From: Variovorax sp. J22P240 | GTDB lineage: Bacteria > Pseudomonadota > Gammaproteobacteria > Burkholderiales > Burkholderiaceae_C | NCBI RefSeq assembly: GCF_030316855.1 | Contig: NZ_JASZYR010000013.1 | Coordinates: 62,001 to 126,000 of the forward strand | Length of the DNA: 64,000 nucleotides | Direction: 5' to 3' | Shown here: one piece after another, positions 52,690 to 61,216 of the stretch | Layout: every line of letters starts with the position of its first letter | Numbering within the stretch: position 1 is the stretch's first letter | Notes under the pieces: generated by a model | Seen by the model: the letters and a program-made list of their open reading frames with translations, nothing else | The model's database searches: none | What the model was told of the DNA's origin: nothing | Translations under genes and position numbers: made by a program

Positions 52690-55536
52690 TCAGTGACTTT
52701 CTCTCGACAACACGCGCTCGCCGCTGCGTGACAGGCGCACTGTCAGGAAGCTCATCGGCAGCGCGGGAGCCACCTTCAGTTCGATCCAGAACTGGCCGGC
52801 GTCGCGCCGATGCGGCGAGTTGACCTCGTCGCTCACGTTCACACGGTAGGCCGTCTCCGCGCGTGCGCCGGCAAAGGCGCCGCGTCGGAACAGGTCGTCC
52901 AGCACGGCTTTGAAGCCGCGCTCCACGGTTCGGCGCAGGATGTCGCCATTCGGCTCGAACACGTAGGTGAGGCCGTGGCGCAGGGCGAGACGTCGCAACA
53001 GGCACATCAGGCGCCGGACATTGATCGGTCGCCATTCGGCATCGGGCGTCAGCGTGTCGGCAGTCGAGCTCACGAAGCCGATCGGTGCGCTGCGCAGCAG
53101 GTTGACCTGGGCATCCAGCATCTGCTGGCGCTGCTGCAGCGTGGGCCGCATGCCAACCGCGTCAAGCGCCACGACATCGCGCAGCGGCTGGTTCGCCACC
53201 GCGATCCACGCGCCGCGCTCCAGCGCGCCGGCAGCCAACTGGCCGCACATCGAGCCGTCAGGCGGAAACCAGATGACGTTCTCGTCGCGGCGGAGCATGA
53301 GCCAGGGGTGATGGAGCGCGCCGTGCGACAGTGCGCGCGTCTCTCCGTCGCCGATGGCGCCCGGGCCTGCGGCGTCGCTCGCTTCGCTGCGGGTCGAGCG
53401 CAGTGTCGCTGCGTATTGCGCAGCCTGGAACACATCGAAGTGCGCGGGTGCAGCCAGGAGCGCCAGCATGTCGCCTCGGCCAGCCGCAGTGCGCAGCATC
53501 AGCCGGTGGATGGCCAGCAGTTCGCCCTGCTGCCAGGGCACGGTCTCATAACCATAAGTGCCGATCTCAATCTTCACCGGCGCCGACCACGGGCTAATGC
53601 GCCGGCCGAGTCGGGCCCGCACCCGGTAGTAAGCCTCACCCGACCTGCGGCCGGTCACGTCGTGGCGCGTGGCGTGCCCGTCGTAGACGGGCACGGCTGC
53701 ACCGAAGCCGGCCTCCAGAGACTCCTGCAGCTCGTACTGCGCCCCGTCGATCGCCTGCGTCCAATACAGGGTGAAACTGCCATCGGCAAGGGGATCGGCA
53801 CCCCGGACAAAACGGGGACGGGGCAAAGGCGACGCAGCGCAATCCCTGAAGGCCTCGTCGGCGCAGGGGTCCGGCAACTCAGGCAGCGCATCCAGTTGCG
53901 TCCATGCCGACGCCGGTTGGTCGATGGGGCGCCAGCCCGCATGCACCGCGTCGGGCACAGCGAGCAGCGTGGGCTCGTCGACGAACACCGGCGGATTGCC
54001 GCCGAAGGCCGCATGCATGCCGCGCAAGGGAAGCGGCACGCGCCCCGCAATGCGCAAGGCCTCGGCCCGTTCCGCCAGCAGGTCGCAGCTGTAGTTTGCG
54101 AGCGTGGCCTCGGCGAACAGCGTCCAGCCGAACCGTGTGAGGCCGTCTCGCTCAAGCGCGCCAAGCGGATCGCGCAAGGCACCGAGTTGCGCATCGAAAT
54201 CGTCCAGCTCGTCCAAGGGGAGCAGCATGCATTCGCCGCTCGGCCGATCGGAGGCGAGCGGAAAGCGACTGCGCAAGCGCCCCAGCGCATCGCGTTGCGC
54301 GAGTTGCTGCGCCGCGGGCCCTGGGTCGGACAGCGATGTGTCGCGCGCAAAGACACCCTCGTCGTCGGGCAGATCGAACACACTTTGCCCTGCGTTGCGG
54401 ACTTCTGCATGGCTGCCCATCGACAGGCCGTCGAGCGCGATGTGGACATTGGGCGCCGTGCGCGCCTGCAAATCCAACCGCAGCAGTTGCACCGCGTGCT
54501 CGCGGCCGCTGGTGCGCCAGGCTTCGACGTCAAGGCGCCATGCCGCGTCCGCCTCCTGCCAAGGCGAGCCCGCGAGTGCCGCTTCGATCTGGCCGTCGAG
54601 GCCGACGGCCTCGGTGAGCTCGACTTCGTCGAGCGCCATCCATGCATCGACGGCGCCACTGCCGAAGGCCAGCCCCACTACTTCGCCACGTTGCGGCAAG
54701 CGCTGCGCCGCAACCCTGGCCCGCACGGCAAGGCGGCCGTCGTCCAGCCATTCGCCATGCACCACGGTGGTCATAGTTGGCGCGCGGCTGAAATCGTCGA
54801 ACTCGGCCAGGCAGATGCCGCTCGGCAGGCGCGCCGGCGACGTTGCCTGCATTGGTTGCAACGCGACCAGCCCGGCGAGGACGATGCGCAGCGCCGCCAG
54901 GCCTGCGTCGTCGGCATCCAACGCAGTCACCTCGACAACAAGGGCATGCACGCGCACGTCATCGAGCGCCAGGCGGACCACGTCCCCGGTACGCGGAGTC
55001 AGGGCAGGCATGGCACCGCTTTGCAGCGTGATGTGTTCGCTGTCACGCTCCAGGATGCGGGCGCGCAGAAGCATCCCGCTCACGCGCGCGGCGACCTGCA
55101 CGCCATCTGCACCGCTGCCCGGGCTGCGTGCAACCAGCGTGGCTGGCGCAAGATGCCAGCGGTCGCCCTGCGCATTGCGTCGTGCGCAGAGCAGAGAGGG
55201 CAAGGCAAACCGGCTGGTGCGCGCGCCCGCACCTGCGACCCGCAGCACCCAGCAGCGGCGACCGCCCTGGCTGAAGAAGCCGCGCACCGCAGGATGCAGC
55301 AGCCCTTGCACAGGCAAGCCGCTGGCCGCATCGCGTGCCAGGACCAGACCGGGGCCGAACACGGTTTCGAATTCCACCAGACTCTCGACCGCCACCGCCG
55401 CCGTCAGCGGCCCGCTGGCCGCGAAACCGACGAAGAAGGCGATGTCCATGCGCGGCAACACATCGTCGGGTGCCCGGGGGGGCACCTCGAAACGCACGCC
55501 GGGCAGGCGTCGCGGCGAAGGGGGATTCAGGCTCAT
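52690..55536 (-). CDS. Long sheath protein with Fn3-like insert (Afp4-type)
   Basis: A 948-residue protein. The N-terminus (LPGVRFEVPPRAPDDVLPRM, DIAFFVGFAASGPLTAAVAV) and the C-terminal about 250 residues (APIGFVSSTADTLTPDAEWR, PINVRRLMCLLRRLALRHGL, YVFEPNGDILRRTVERGFKA) are sheath-type. Between them are about 450 extra residues, including a fibronectin-III-like domain near 580-660 (SFTLYWTQAIDGAQYELQES; YYRVRARLGRRISPWSAPVK). Afp4-like sheaths make the ring next to the baseplate and are often enlarged. The insert would decorate the outside of one ring, possibly as a carbohydrate- or protein-binding surface. Confidence 0.78.
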   Translation of the reverse strand: MSLNPPSPRRLPGVRFEVPPRAPDDVLPRMDIAFFVGFAASGPLTAAVAVESLVEFETVFGPGLVLARDAASGLPVQGLLHPAVRGFFSQGGRRCWVLRVAGAGARTSRFALPSLLCARRNAQGDRWHLAPATLVARSPGSGADGVQVAARVSGMLLRARILERDSEHITLQSGAMPALTPRTGDVVRLALDDVRVHALVVEVTALDADDAGLAALRIVLAGLVALQPMQATSPARLPSGICLAEFDDFSRAPTMTTVVHGEWLDDGRLAVRARVAAQRLPQRGEVVGLAFGSGAVDAWMALDEVELTEAVGLDGQIEAALAGSPWQEADAAWRLDVEAWRTSGREHAVQLLRLDLQARTAPNVHIALDGLSMGSHAEVRNAGQSVFDLPDDEGVFARDTSLSDPGPAAQQLAQRDALGRLRSRFPLASDRPSGECMLLPLDELDDFDAQLGALRDPLGALERDGLTRFGWTLFAEATLANYSCDLLAERAEALRIAGRVPLPLRGMHAAFGGNPPVFVDEPTLLAVPDAVHAGWRPIDQPASAWTQLDALPELPDPCADEAFRDCAASPLPRPRFVRGADPLADGSFTLYWTQAIDGAQYELQESLEAGFGAAVPVYDGHATRHDVTGRRSGEAYYRVRARLGRRISPWSAPVKIEIGTYGYETVPWQQGELLAIHRLMLRTAAGRGDMLALLAAPAHFDVFQAAQYAATLRSTRSEASDAAGPGAIGDGETRALSHGALHHPWLMLRRDENVIWFPPDGSMCGQLAAGALERGAWIAVANQPLRDVVALDAVGMRPTLQQRQQMLDAQVNLLRSAPIGFVSSTADTLTPDAEWRPINVRRLMCLLRRLALRHGLTYVFEPNGDILRRTVERGFKAVLDDLFRRGAFAGARAETAYRVNVSDEVNSPHRRDAGQFWIELKVAPALPMSFLTVRLSRSGERVLSRESH

Positions 55537-55543
55537 CGCGCAA

Positions 55544-55996
55544 TCACTCCATCTCGAGGCGCTCGTAGGCCAGGACGAGCTCTTCCATCGCGACGTCGGT
55601 GCCCTTGGCGTTGAACGGGCCGCTGGTGTGCTTGATGATGCGGGCGCGAAGCAGTTTCCAAGTCTGCACGATCTGCGTGTGGTCCTCGTTCTGCAGTTGC
55701 ACGGTGACGGTGCGCAGCGCGTTCTGGTCGCCGTTTCGGATCTGATTGAGCCAGTTGTAGAGCGTGAGCGAACCGATCACGCCGCGCTTGAGCGTGACGT
55801 CGGTGGACTTGTTGAGCCCGGTGATCTTCATGACGCTGTTTTCCCGGCTGTTGCCGTTGCGGTATTCGGAAACAGTCACCTCCATGCCGACGCCGCTTAC
55901 TTCCTGGAAGCCGGCCTCCGCGCCTTCGGTCGTGCCGGACCCCAGGTCAACGAGAAAGTTGAACTGCACATACGGGCGGTCTCTGAATGTGGCCAT
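55544..55996 (-). CDS. Main inner-tube protein (gp19-like, Afp1-type)
   Basis: A 150-residue tube subunit: YVQFNFLVDLGSGTTEGAEA, GFQEVSGVGMEVTVSEYRNG, VTLKRGVIGSLTLYNWLNQI and AMEELVLAYERLEME. The EVSGxxxExxxxEYRxGN and LKRG signature is the standard Afp1/Pvc1 tube. It lies 18 bases after the main sheath gene and 7 before the long sheath gene. Confidence 0.92.
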   Translation of the reverse strand: MATFRDRPYVQFNFLVDLGSGTTEGAEAGFQEVSGVGMEVTVSEYRNGNSRENSVMKITGLNKSTDVTLKRGVIGSLTLYNWLNQIRNGDQNALRTVTVQLQNEDHTQIVQTWKLLRARIIKHTSGPFNAKGTDVAMEELVLAYERLEME

Positions 55997-56014
55997 CGCG
56001 TTGTCTCCTTGGGA

Positions 56015-58039
56015 TCAGACCTTGCGGTCGGCCGTCCACTGGCCGATGCGGAAGATCACGAATTCGGCCGGCTTGAGCGGTGCGACGCCGATCAGGCAGA
56101 TCAGGCGGCCGTTGTCGAGGTCGTTCTGCGTCATGGTCGAGCGGTCGCAGCGCACGAAGAAGGCCTTCTCCGGCTTCTCGCCGAGCAAGGCGCCGCCTTG
56201 CCATTCGTTCAGAAGGAAGTCCTCGACCGTGCGGCGCAGGTTGGCCCACAGCTGCTCGCCATTGGGCTCGAACACGGCCCACTGCGTGCTCTTGTCGATC
56301 GAGCGTTCGAGGTAGGCGAAGTAGCGGCGCAGATTGACGTACTTCCACTCCGGGTCGGAGCTGATCAGGCGCGCGCCCCACAGGCGCATGCCGCGACCCT
56401 CGAAGAAGCGAAAGCAGTTGATCCCCTCGGGGTTGAGAACTTCCTGCTGTGCCTTGTTGAGGAGCGTCTCAAAGCCGAGCGCCAGTGTCACAACCTCGTT
56501 GGCCGGCGCCTTGTAGACAGCGCGTTCGATGTCGTTGCGCGCATAGATCCCGGCGACGAAGCCGCTGGGCGGCAGGTCGATCTCCTTGCGGGTGATCGGG
56601 TCGAGCACCGTGACCCACGGGTAGTACAACGCGGCGTACTTGGAGTCGAGACGCGCGCGCATGGTGCGCACTTCGGCGATCGACTGTTGCTGTGCACTGT
56701 CGAGCACGGCGATGCGATAGCGCATGTACTCGCAGTGGCGGATCAGCAGGCCATGGATCGCATCGGCGTCGACGCCGTAGTTGGCGTAATCCCAGGTCGA
56801 CCCGGGCGCAGCGACGATGGAGATGTCTTCGATGTCCTCGAACTGGCGCAGGCCCAATGCATAGTTCTTGGTGAAAAAGGCCTCGCCCTCGTAGTCGCCG
56901 GCATCGGGCCGCCCGCCATCGTTGCCGCCTTCGAGCAGCACCTCGTTGTAGACCCCCATCGTCAGCTTGTCGCCAACGGAGATGCCGCGAAGGTGCTCGT
57001 CGCCGCTCGGTTGCAGCAGTTCGAGCGCCTTGCCATCGAACAGCAGGTCCATCACATCGGCCGCGCCCGCAACGCTGGAGGCATCGTGCGCAATGACCAG
57101 CGGCAGCCGGATCGCGTCGGCGGCCGACCGCGGCGTTGTGGCGAAGCGATCGAACACCGAATCGCCACTCAGGCCCGAGCGGTGTCCGGGGTCGAGCGGA
57201 AGGTCGGCCCAGGTGCCCAGGTCGCGGGTTCCGTCGCGCGACTGCAGCGTCACACTCAGGGTGACGACGCGTATCGCATCACCTTGGGACAGATCAGGCG
57301 CCGGGAACAGGTCGTCGAGCTCCATGCGAGGCGCGGGCGACTCGACGGGAATCGCCTCGAAATGCCAGACGGCTTCATCCTCGTCCCAATGGGCGAGATA
57401 AAAGCGACCGAGGTCGTCGTCGAGTGGACTGACCCGGTCGCTCACCCAGACCACGTCGAGATCGCGCAGCGAACCGACCGTGGTGCGCTGCGAGCGCGTG
57501 ATCGGGTCGGTGCTGACGCCCAGGATGTTCCCGGCCGCCTTCAAAGTGAAGCGCACGCGCCAGTTCCCCACGGCGCCGGGATGTCGAGCACGCACCACCA
57601 GACCGAGTTGAAGCAGGGCGATGGCGCGCGCGTGCCCGTCCTGGAACAGCGGTGTGGCGGCGCTGCCTACATCGACGGCAGCGCGCTTCTCGGATTGAGG
57701 GTCGATCGGCTCATAGCGCTTGACACCAGAGCCGCGGGCCGTCAAAGGCTTGAACACCCGTGAGATGTAGAGGCGCTTGCCGCCGTTGGAGAAGAACGCG
57801 CGCACGCCATGCCACAGGTAGTTGTGCATGGTGCTGGGACCGGCGAACTCCAGGTCATTGCCATCCCCGTAGATCTCCTCGAACTCGCCGAGGCTAGTGA
57901 TGATGTCGGGCTCGAGATGAATCGGTCCGCGGCGTGCTGGGCCGATGAGACCGGTGGTCGTGGTCGACACCCCTTCAATCGATTTCGACCGGAAGGATGT
58001 CTCTTCCACGAACACACCGGGTGCGAGGTACTCGGGCAT
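56015..58039 (-). CDS. Main contractile sheath protein (Afp2/3-type)
   Basis: A 674-residue sheath protein. It starts PEYLAPGVFVEETSFRSKSI then EGVSTTTTGLIGPARRGPIH, the universal sheath N-terminus (Y..PGVYVEE...). The C-terminus has GINCFRFFEGRGMRLWGARL, NLRRYFAYLERSIDKSTQWA, VFEPNGEQLWANLRRTVEDF and LICLIGVAPLKPAEFVIFRI, the core of the contractile fold. The centre (about 150-380) is a surface insert. On firing these subunits shorten and drive the tube outward. Confidence 0.93.
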   Translation of the reverse strand: MPEYLAPGVFVEETSFRSKSIEGVSTTTTGLIGPARRGPIHLEPDIITSLGEFEEIYGDGNDLEFAGPSTMHNYLWHGVRAFFSNGGKRLYISRVFKPLTARGSGVKRYEPIDPQSEKRAAVDVGSAATPLFQDGHARAIALLQLGLVVRARHPGAVGNWRVRFTLKAAGNILGVSTDPITRSQRTTVGSLRDLDVVWVSDRVSPLDDDLGRFYLAHWDEDEAVWHFEAIPVESPAPRMELDDLFPAPDLSQGDAIRVVTLSVTLQSRDGTRDLGTWADLPLDPGHRSGLSGDSVFDRFATTPRSAADAIRLPLVIAHDASSVAGAADVMDLLFDGKALELLQPSGDEHLRGISVGDKLTMGVYNEVLLEGGNDGGRPDAGDYEGEAFFTKNYALGLRQFEDIEDISIVAAPGSTWDYANYGVDADAIHGLLIRHCEYMRYRIAVLDSAQQQSIAEVRTMRARLDSKYAALYYPWVTVLDPITRKEIDLPPSGFVAGIYARNDIERAVYKAPANEVVTLALGFETLLNKAQQEVLNPEGINCFRFFEGRGMRLWGARLISSDPEWKYVNLRRYFAYLERSIDKSTQWAVFEPNGEQLWANLRRTVEDFLLNEWQGGALLGEKPEKAFFVRCDRSTMTQNDLDNGRLICLIGVAPLKPAEFVIFRIGQWTADRKV

Positions 58040-58071
58040 GGACGCTCTCCTTGTGGTTGGTTCGGCGCCCG

Positions 58072-58911
58072 TCAGGCACCCACGAAAACAAAAGACGATC
58101 CGTCACTGCGCACGACCAGCGGCGAACCGGCCACGAGCAGTGACAAACCAAGCGGCGTGGCGGGTGACACGCCACGCAGCAGCGGGACGTCGGGCATTTG
58201 CTTCAGTTCGCAAAGGTCAGGTACCACGTCCCGGGCCACTGCCTCATCCCAAAAGGCCCGCAAGCTGACCTCCCAACTGCTGCGCGCAATCGGCAGCCCA
58301 GGCGGCGAGGTGCGCAAGGGTGGGTCGAGCAGCGTGGGCAAGGGGCACAGCAGCAGCGCACATCCACGCTGGTCGGCCACACCTTCGCCAATGAGCATGC
58401 TGTCGAGCCAGAGTTCGAGTCGCGCCCAGGCCGCGCCGACATCGGGATCCGATGCCAGCCGCAAGTCCGCGCGCACCACGCCGTAGCCGGCGGAGACATT
58501 ACGCGCGGCGGCGCTGTAGAGCGGAACGTGCGGCGAGGCGGCACCAGGCGACTGTGTCAGGCAGGCGGGTTCGAACAAGCCGTCGCTGGGCAAGTCGGCC
58601 GGCAGGCGCAGCGGAAGATAGCGTCCGAGCGGGTCCGTCACATGGAGGTCGAAGCGCCGGGTGGTCGCGGGCGACACCGGCACGGCGGCTTCATCGAGGG
58701 ACCGCATGCCGCGCACCTTGTGCGCGACAAACACACCGTGGGCGTTCGCCGTGAGATGTTGCGCACTGCCGCCGGGTCGCTGCGGATCGCTCAGGCGCAC
58801 TTCCAGCCCGGCCGAAACGACACGGTGATCGAGTCGATCGCGAAACATCACGCCGAAGGGCGCGGCGAGCACGTTGCGATCGAAGCCAGGGCGAAGGGTG
58901 CGCATCATCAT
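58072..58911 (-). CDS. eCIS-locus protein, function unknown
   Basis: A 279-residue protein with no recognised domain. The sequence is beta-rich with regular short strands and turns (VSAGLEVRLSDPQRPG, GVFVAHKVRGMRSLDEAAV, TRRFDLHVTDPLGRYLPLRL). It ends with a hydrophobic GLSLLVAGSPLVVRSDGSSF and FVFVGA. Its start overlaps the tail-terminator stop by four bases (ATGA), and it precedes the main sheath by 32 bases. The position beside the terminator fits a cap-associated or sheath-decorating role; a link to the carboxypeptidase-regulatory-like proteins found at this place in other loci is possible. No membrane segment or signal is present. Confidence 0.6.
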   Translation of the reverse strand: MMMRTLRPGFDRNVLAAPFGVMFRDRLDHRVVSAGLEVRLSDPQRPGGSAQHLTANAHGVFVAHKVRGMRSLDEAAVPVSPATTRRFDLHVTDPLGRYLPLRLPADLPSDGLFEPACLTQSPGAASPHVPLYSAAARNVSAGYGVVRADLRLASDPDVGAAWARLELWLDSMLIGEGVADQRGCALLLCPLPTLLDPPLRTSPPGLPIARSSWEVSLRAFWDEAVARDVVPDLCELKQMPDVPLLRGVSPATPLGLSLLVAGSPLVVRSDGSSFVFVGA

Positions 58912-59507
58912 GTGCTCGCTTCGGTGCCGTAGCGCATGTCGCGCGTGCGCACGAGTTCCTCGTCTCGCATCGTCAGATCGGATTCAATCGGCACCATGCG
59001 GGCGACATAGGGCACAGAGGTCTGCCAGCGCGTCTTGTACTTGTCCCACAGACCGAGGTAATCGGCCAGGTTCGGCGGATCGCAGAACAGTTCCACAGAT
59101 TCATCGGGATCGAAGGCGGGGCGTTCGCGCCGCGTCAGCGAATGGTTCAGGACGTTGGCGGGAATGCTGGCGTTGTCCTCGACGAAGCGCATGCCCCATC
59201 CGAGCAGACGCAACTGTCGCTCGGCTTCGCTCGCCCAAGGCGTCAGCAGGAAGTGCAGGTCGAGCGGCAGCGCGGGGCGGCGCAAGACGCCATCCGGCCC
59301 GCGGCGTGGCGTCTGGTTGCGCGCCGCATTGACGGTGACGCGATAGAGCATGAGTGAGAAGCCTTCGCCGACCAGCGTCGTGCCGAAGTCATGGCTTTGA
59401 TAGAGCTGGAACGTCGGAGTCGACGTGAACTCGTCGCGCGGGCACTGTTCCTCGATCAGGCGCAGCAGCGTCCTGGCAATGGCGGCGATTGCGAGGTAGT
59501 TGGCCAT
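58908..59507 (-). CDS. Tail terminator, DUF4255/Pvc16 family (Afp16-like)
   Basis: A 199-residue protein of the DUF4255/Pvc16 N-terminal family. It starts NYLAIAAIARTLLRLIEEQC, followed by GEGFSLMLYRVTVNAARNQT, LPLDLHFLLTPWASEAERQL and LGWGMRFVEDNASIPANVL. The SLxLYRVxxNxxxR and LPLxLxYLxTxWA patterns are diagnostic. Afp16 caps the tube and sets the particle length. AGG lies 7 bases before the ATG, and the gene follows the 86-residue gene by 4 bases. Confidence 0.92.
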   Translation of the reverse strand: MANYLAIAAIARTLLRLIEEQCPRDEFTSTPTFQLYQSHDFGTTLVGEGFSLMLYRVTVNAARNQTPRRGPDGVLRRPALPLDLHFLLTPWASEAERQLRLLGWGMRFVEDNASIPANVLNHSLTRRERPAFDPDESVELFCDPPNLADYLGLWDKYKTRWQTSVPYVARMVPIESDLTMRDEELVRTRDMRYGTEAST

Positions 59508-59511
59508 CTGC

Positions 59512-59772
59512 CTAAGTGCCGCAGGCCGACACCGAGCCGTGGCCGTAGGTCGGATTCAATGCCAGCGGATCCAAGATCTGCACCACGCCCTCCCTTTCAA
59601 GTTCTGTCAGAGCCCCCTCCACAATGACCAGGGCCACCTCGCCGAAGTTCGGTGCGAGCCACCAGCGCTGAATTCCCTCTGCCGTGTCCGCGGCCTTGGG
59701 GTGGTCACACAAGTACCGGCGAATCCAATGCGCCGCCTGATCGACCGACGGAGACCGCTGTAACGTGCCCAT
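59512..59772 (-). CDS. Small winged-helix-like protein, first gene of the eCIS operon
   Basis: An 86-residue protein: VDQAAHWIRRYLCDHPKAAD, TAEGIQRWWLAPNFGEVALV, IVEGALTELEREGVVQILD. The pattern of helices with a W-(WL) turn and a final LxELxxxGxV is that of a compact winged helix. Proteins of this size and pattern often open or close proteobacterial eCIS clusters, as far as remembered, but no function is known. CGAGGCAGCG before the ATG gives a good ribosome site, and the sigma-54-like promoter lies 37 bases upstream. Confidence 0.65.
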   Translation of the reverse strand: MGTLQRSPSVDQAAHWIRRYLCDHPKAADTAEGIQRWWLAPNFGEVALVIVEGALTELEREGVVQILDPLALNPTYGHGSVSACGT

Positions 59773-59808
59773 CGCTGCCTCGTGCGTTTGTTGTGCGAAG
59801 CAGCTGTT

Positions 59809-59824
59809 TGCATAGACCGTTCCA
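59809..59824 (-). promoter_or_regulatory. Sigma-54 promoter of the eCIS operon
   Basis: On the minus strand TGGAACGGTCTATGCA matches the sigma-54 consensus TGGCACRNNNNTTGCW at 14 of 16 positions. The GG (59823-59822) and GC (59811-59810) elements have the required 10 bases between them. Transcription would start near 59798, about 26 bases before the first eCIS-operon ATG. The gene just upstream encodes a sigma-54 activator, which supports the call strongly. Confidence 0.72.
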
Positions 59825-59921
59825 GATTGGCGTGTTCAAGGAAAGCCATGCAGATCAACGACTTGCGAGAAGACCCACGCCATGCGGCAGGGCGGTTTCG
59901 CCCCAGGCCAGGACCGCGGGA

Positions 59922-59940
59922 CAGCCCGTCGAGTGGGCTG
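59922..59940. repeat. Inverted repeat, possible activator site
   Basis: CAGCCC (59922-59927) and GGGCTG (59935-59940) are perfect inverted copies with a 7-base spacer, about 100 to 120 bases upstream of the sigma-54 promoter. This is where an enhancer site would lie. A hairpin ending the activator transcript is the alternative, but there is no T-run. Confidence 0.4.
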
Positions 59941-59980
59941 GCGACTGTGGCGCCGCGGCCGCACCTGCGCCCGATCCGCC

Positions 59981-61081
59981 TCAGTGGGGTGTCAGTTCGG
60001 AGAAGGGGATTTCGCCAGCTTCGCCAAAAGCTGCGCGTTGCAGGTTGTGCTTCTTGATCAGCCGACCAAAGCGGCTGCGTTCCTTGCCGGCAAGTCGCGC
60101 GGCTTCGCTGACATTGCCATGAGTCTGCGTGAGCATGTCCCGCACATAGCTGCGCTCGAATTCGGCGATGGCCCGGGCCTTGGCTGCCGCGAAGGAAACG
60201 CCAGCGCTTGCATCGTTGCCCTGCGCTGCAGGGTGCCCTCCGGACGCCCCGCTAAGGTCCAGATCGATGAAGGGTCCCTCGCACATCAGGAAACACCGAT
60301 GCACGTGATGCTCCAGTTCGCGCACGTTGCCCGCCCACGGGTGCGGGCTCTGCAGCGATGATCGGCTCGCCGCACTGAGTTCGCGCCCGGGCATACGGTA
60401 CTGCGCGCCAAGGCGCCTCACAAACGTCTCGGCCAGCAGCAACGCGTCACCCGAACGTTCGCGCAGCGGCGGCAGCCTCAGCGTCAGCAAGTCGAGACGA
60501 AACAGCAGATCACGACGGAACCGCCCCGTGCTGGTCATCGTCGCGAGGTCGGCATTCGTCGCGGCGATCAGTCGCACGTCACCGTGTTGGAAGCGCGAAC
60601 CGCCGACTGGTCGATAGGTATGGTCCTGCACGAAGCGCAAGATCGCCGCCTGGGCCCTGGGACTCAGCGAATCGATCTCATCGAGGAACAGCGTGCCGCC
60701 TTCGGCTTGGCCCGCCAGGCCGCGGCTCTCGGCCTTGGCATCGGTGAACGCTCCCTTGGCGTGTCCGAACAATTCCGATTCGACCAGATTGTCTGGAATG
60801 GCACCGCAATTGACCGGCACGAACGGCCCCGCGCCGCGCTTGCTGCAGTAGTGCACCGCCCGCGCCGCCAGTTCCTTGCCGGTGCCCGTCTCGCCGCACA
60901 AGAGCACGGTTGCGTCGACTGCCGCCCATCGCTGCAACTGTTTGAGTACCTCGCGAAACGCGGGCGATTCGCCGATCAGATTGAGCGCCGTCCAATTGGG
61001 CACCGCACCGTCCGCACAACGATGGGGCTTCGAGGGGTGAAAGTAGTCCACGGCGCCTGCGGCAGGTTGTGCGTGCGACAT
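59981..61081 (-). CDS. Sigma-54 activator (AAA+ and Fis-type HTH, no receiver)
   Basis: A 366-residue enhancer-binding protein. After about 45 unstructured residues comes the AAA+ domain: Walker A GETGTGKELAARAVH, the sigma-54-contact loop GAFTDA (canonical GAFTGA), Walker B GGTLFLDEID, and arginine-finger region FRRDLLFRLDLLTLRLPPLR followed by PWAGNVRELEHHVHRC. The C-terminal AIAEFERSYVRDMLTQTHGN then VSEAARLAGKERSRFGRLIK is a Fis-type helix-turn-helix. There is no receiver, GAF or PAS domain, so it is controlled by level or by a partner. The ATG at 61081 is used. It is encoded directly upstream of, and on the same strand as, the sigma-54 promoter of the eCIS operon and is its likely activator. 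Confidence 0.9.
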   Translation of the reverse strand: MSHAQPAAGAVDYFHPSKPHRCADGAVPNWTALNLIGESPAFREVLKQLQRWAAVDATVLLCGETGTGKELAARAVHYCSKRGAGPFVPVNCGAIPDNLVESELFGHAKGAFTDAKAESRGLAGQAEGGTLFLDEIDSLSPRAQAAILRFVQDHTYRPVGGSRFQHGDVRLIAATNADLATMTSTGRFRRDLLFRLDLLTLRLPPLRERSGDALLLAETFVRRLGAQYRMPGRELSAASRSSLQSPHPWAGNVRELEHHVHRCFLMCEGPFIDLDLSGASGGHPAAQGNDASAGVSFAAAKARAIAEFERSYVRDMLTQTHGNVSEAARLAGKERSRFGRLIKKHNLQRAAFGEAGEIPFSELTPH

Positions 61082-61216
61082 GGTATGGAAATCACCCGGG
61101 GATGGGAATACGCAACATGGACTATGGAGCCGTCGAGCCTGACCGCCCGGCCTCGGCGCGCCCACTTTTTCTGAACCCCTGGGGGCTTGTCAAGGAACGT
61201 AGAGGCAGTCTGGAGG

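Noticed and set aside
52810..55614. 934-residue plus-strand frame opposite the long sheath
   Set aside because: Same reasoning: antisense shadow, no family features, no ribosome site context.
54104..57763. 1219-residue plus-strand frame opposite the sheath genes
   Set aside because: No motif, biased Arg/Ser/Ala composition, and fully explained as the shadow of the tube and sheath genes.
61160..61195. Sigma-70 promoter for the sigma-54 activator
   Set aside because: TTGACA is present on the minus strand (61193-61188), but the place for the -10 reads AAAAAG; not enough support.
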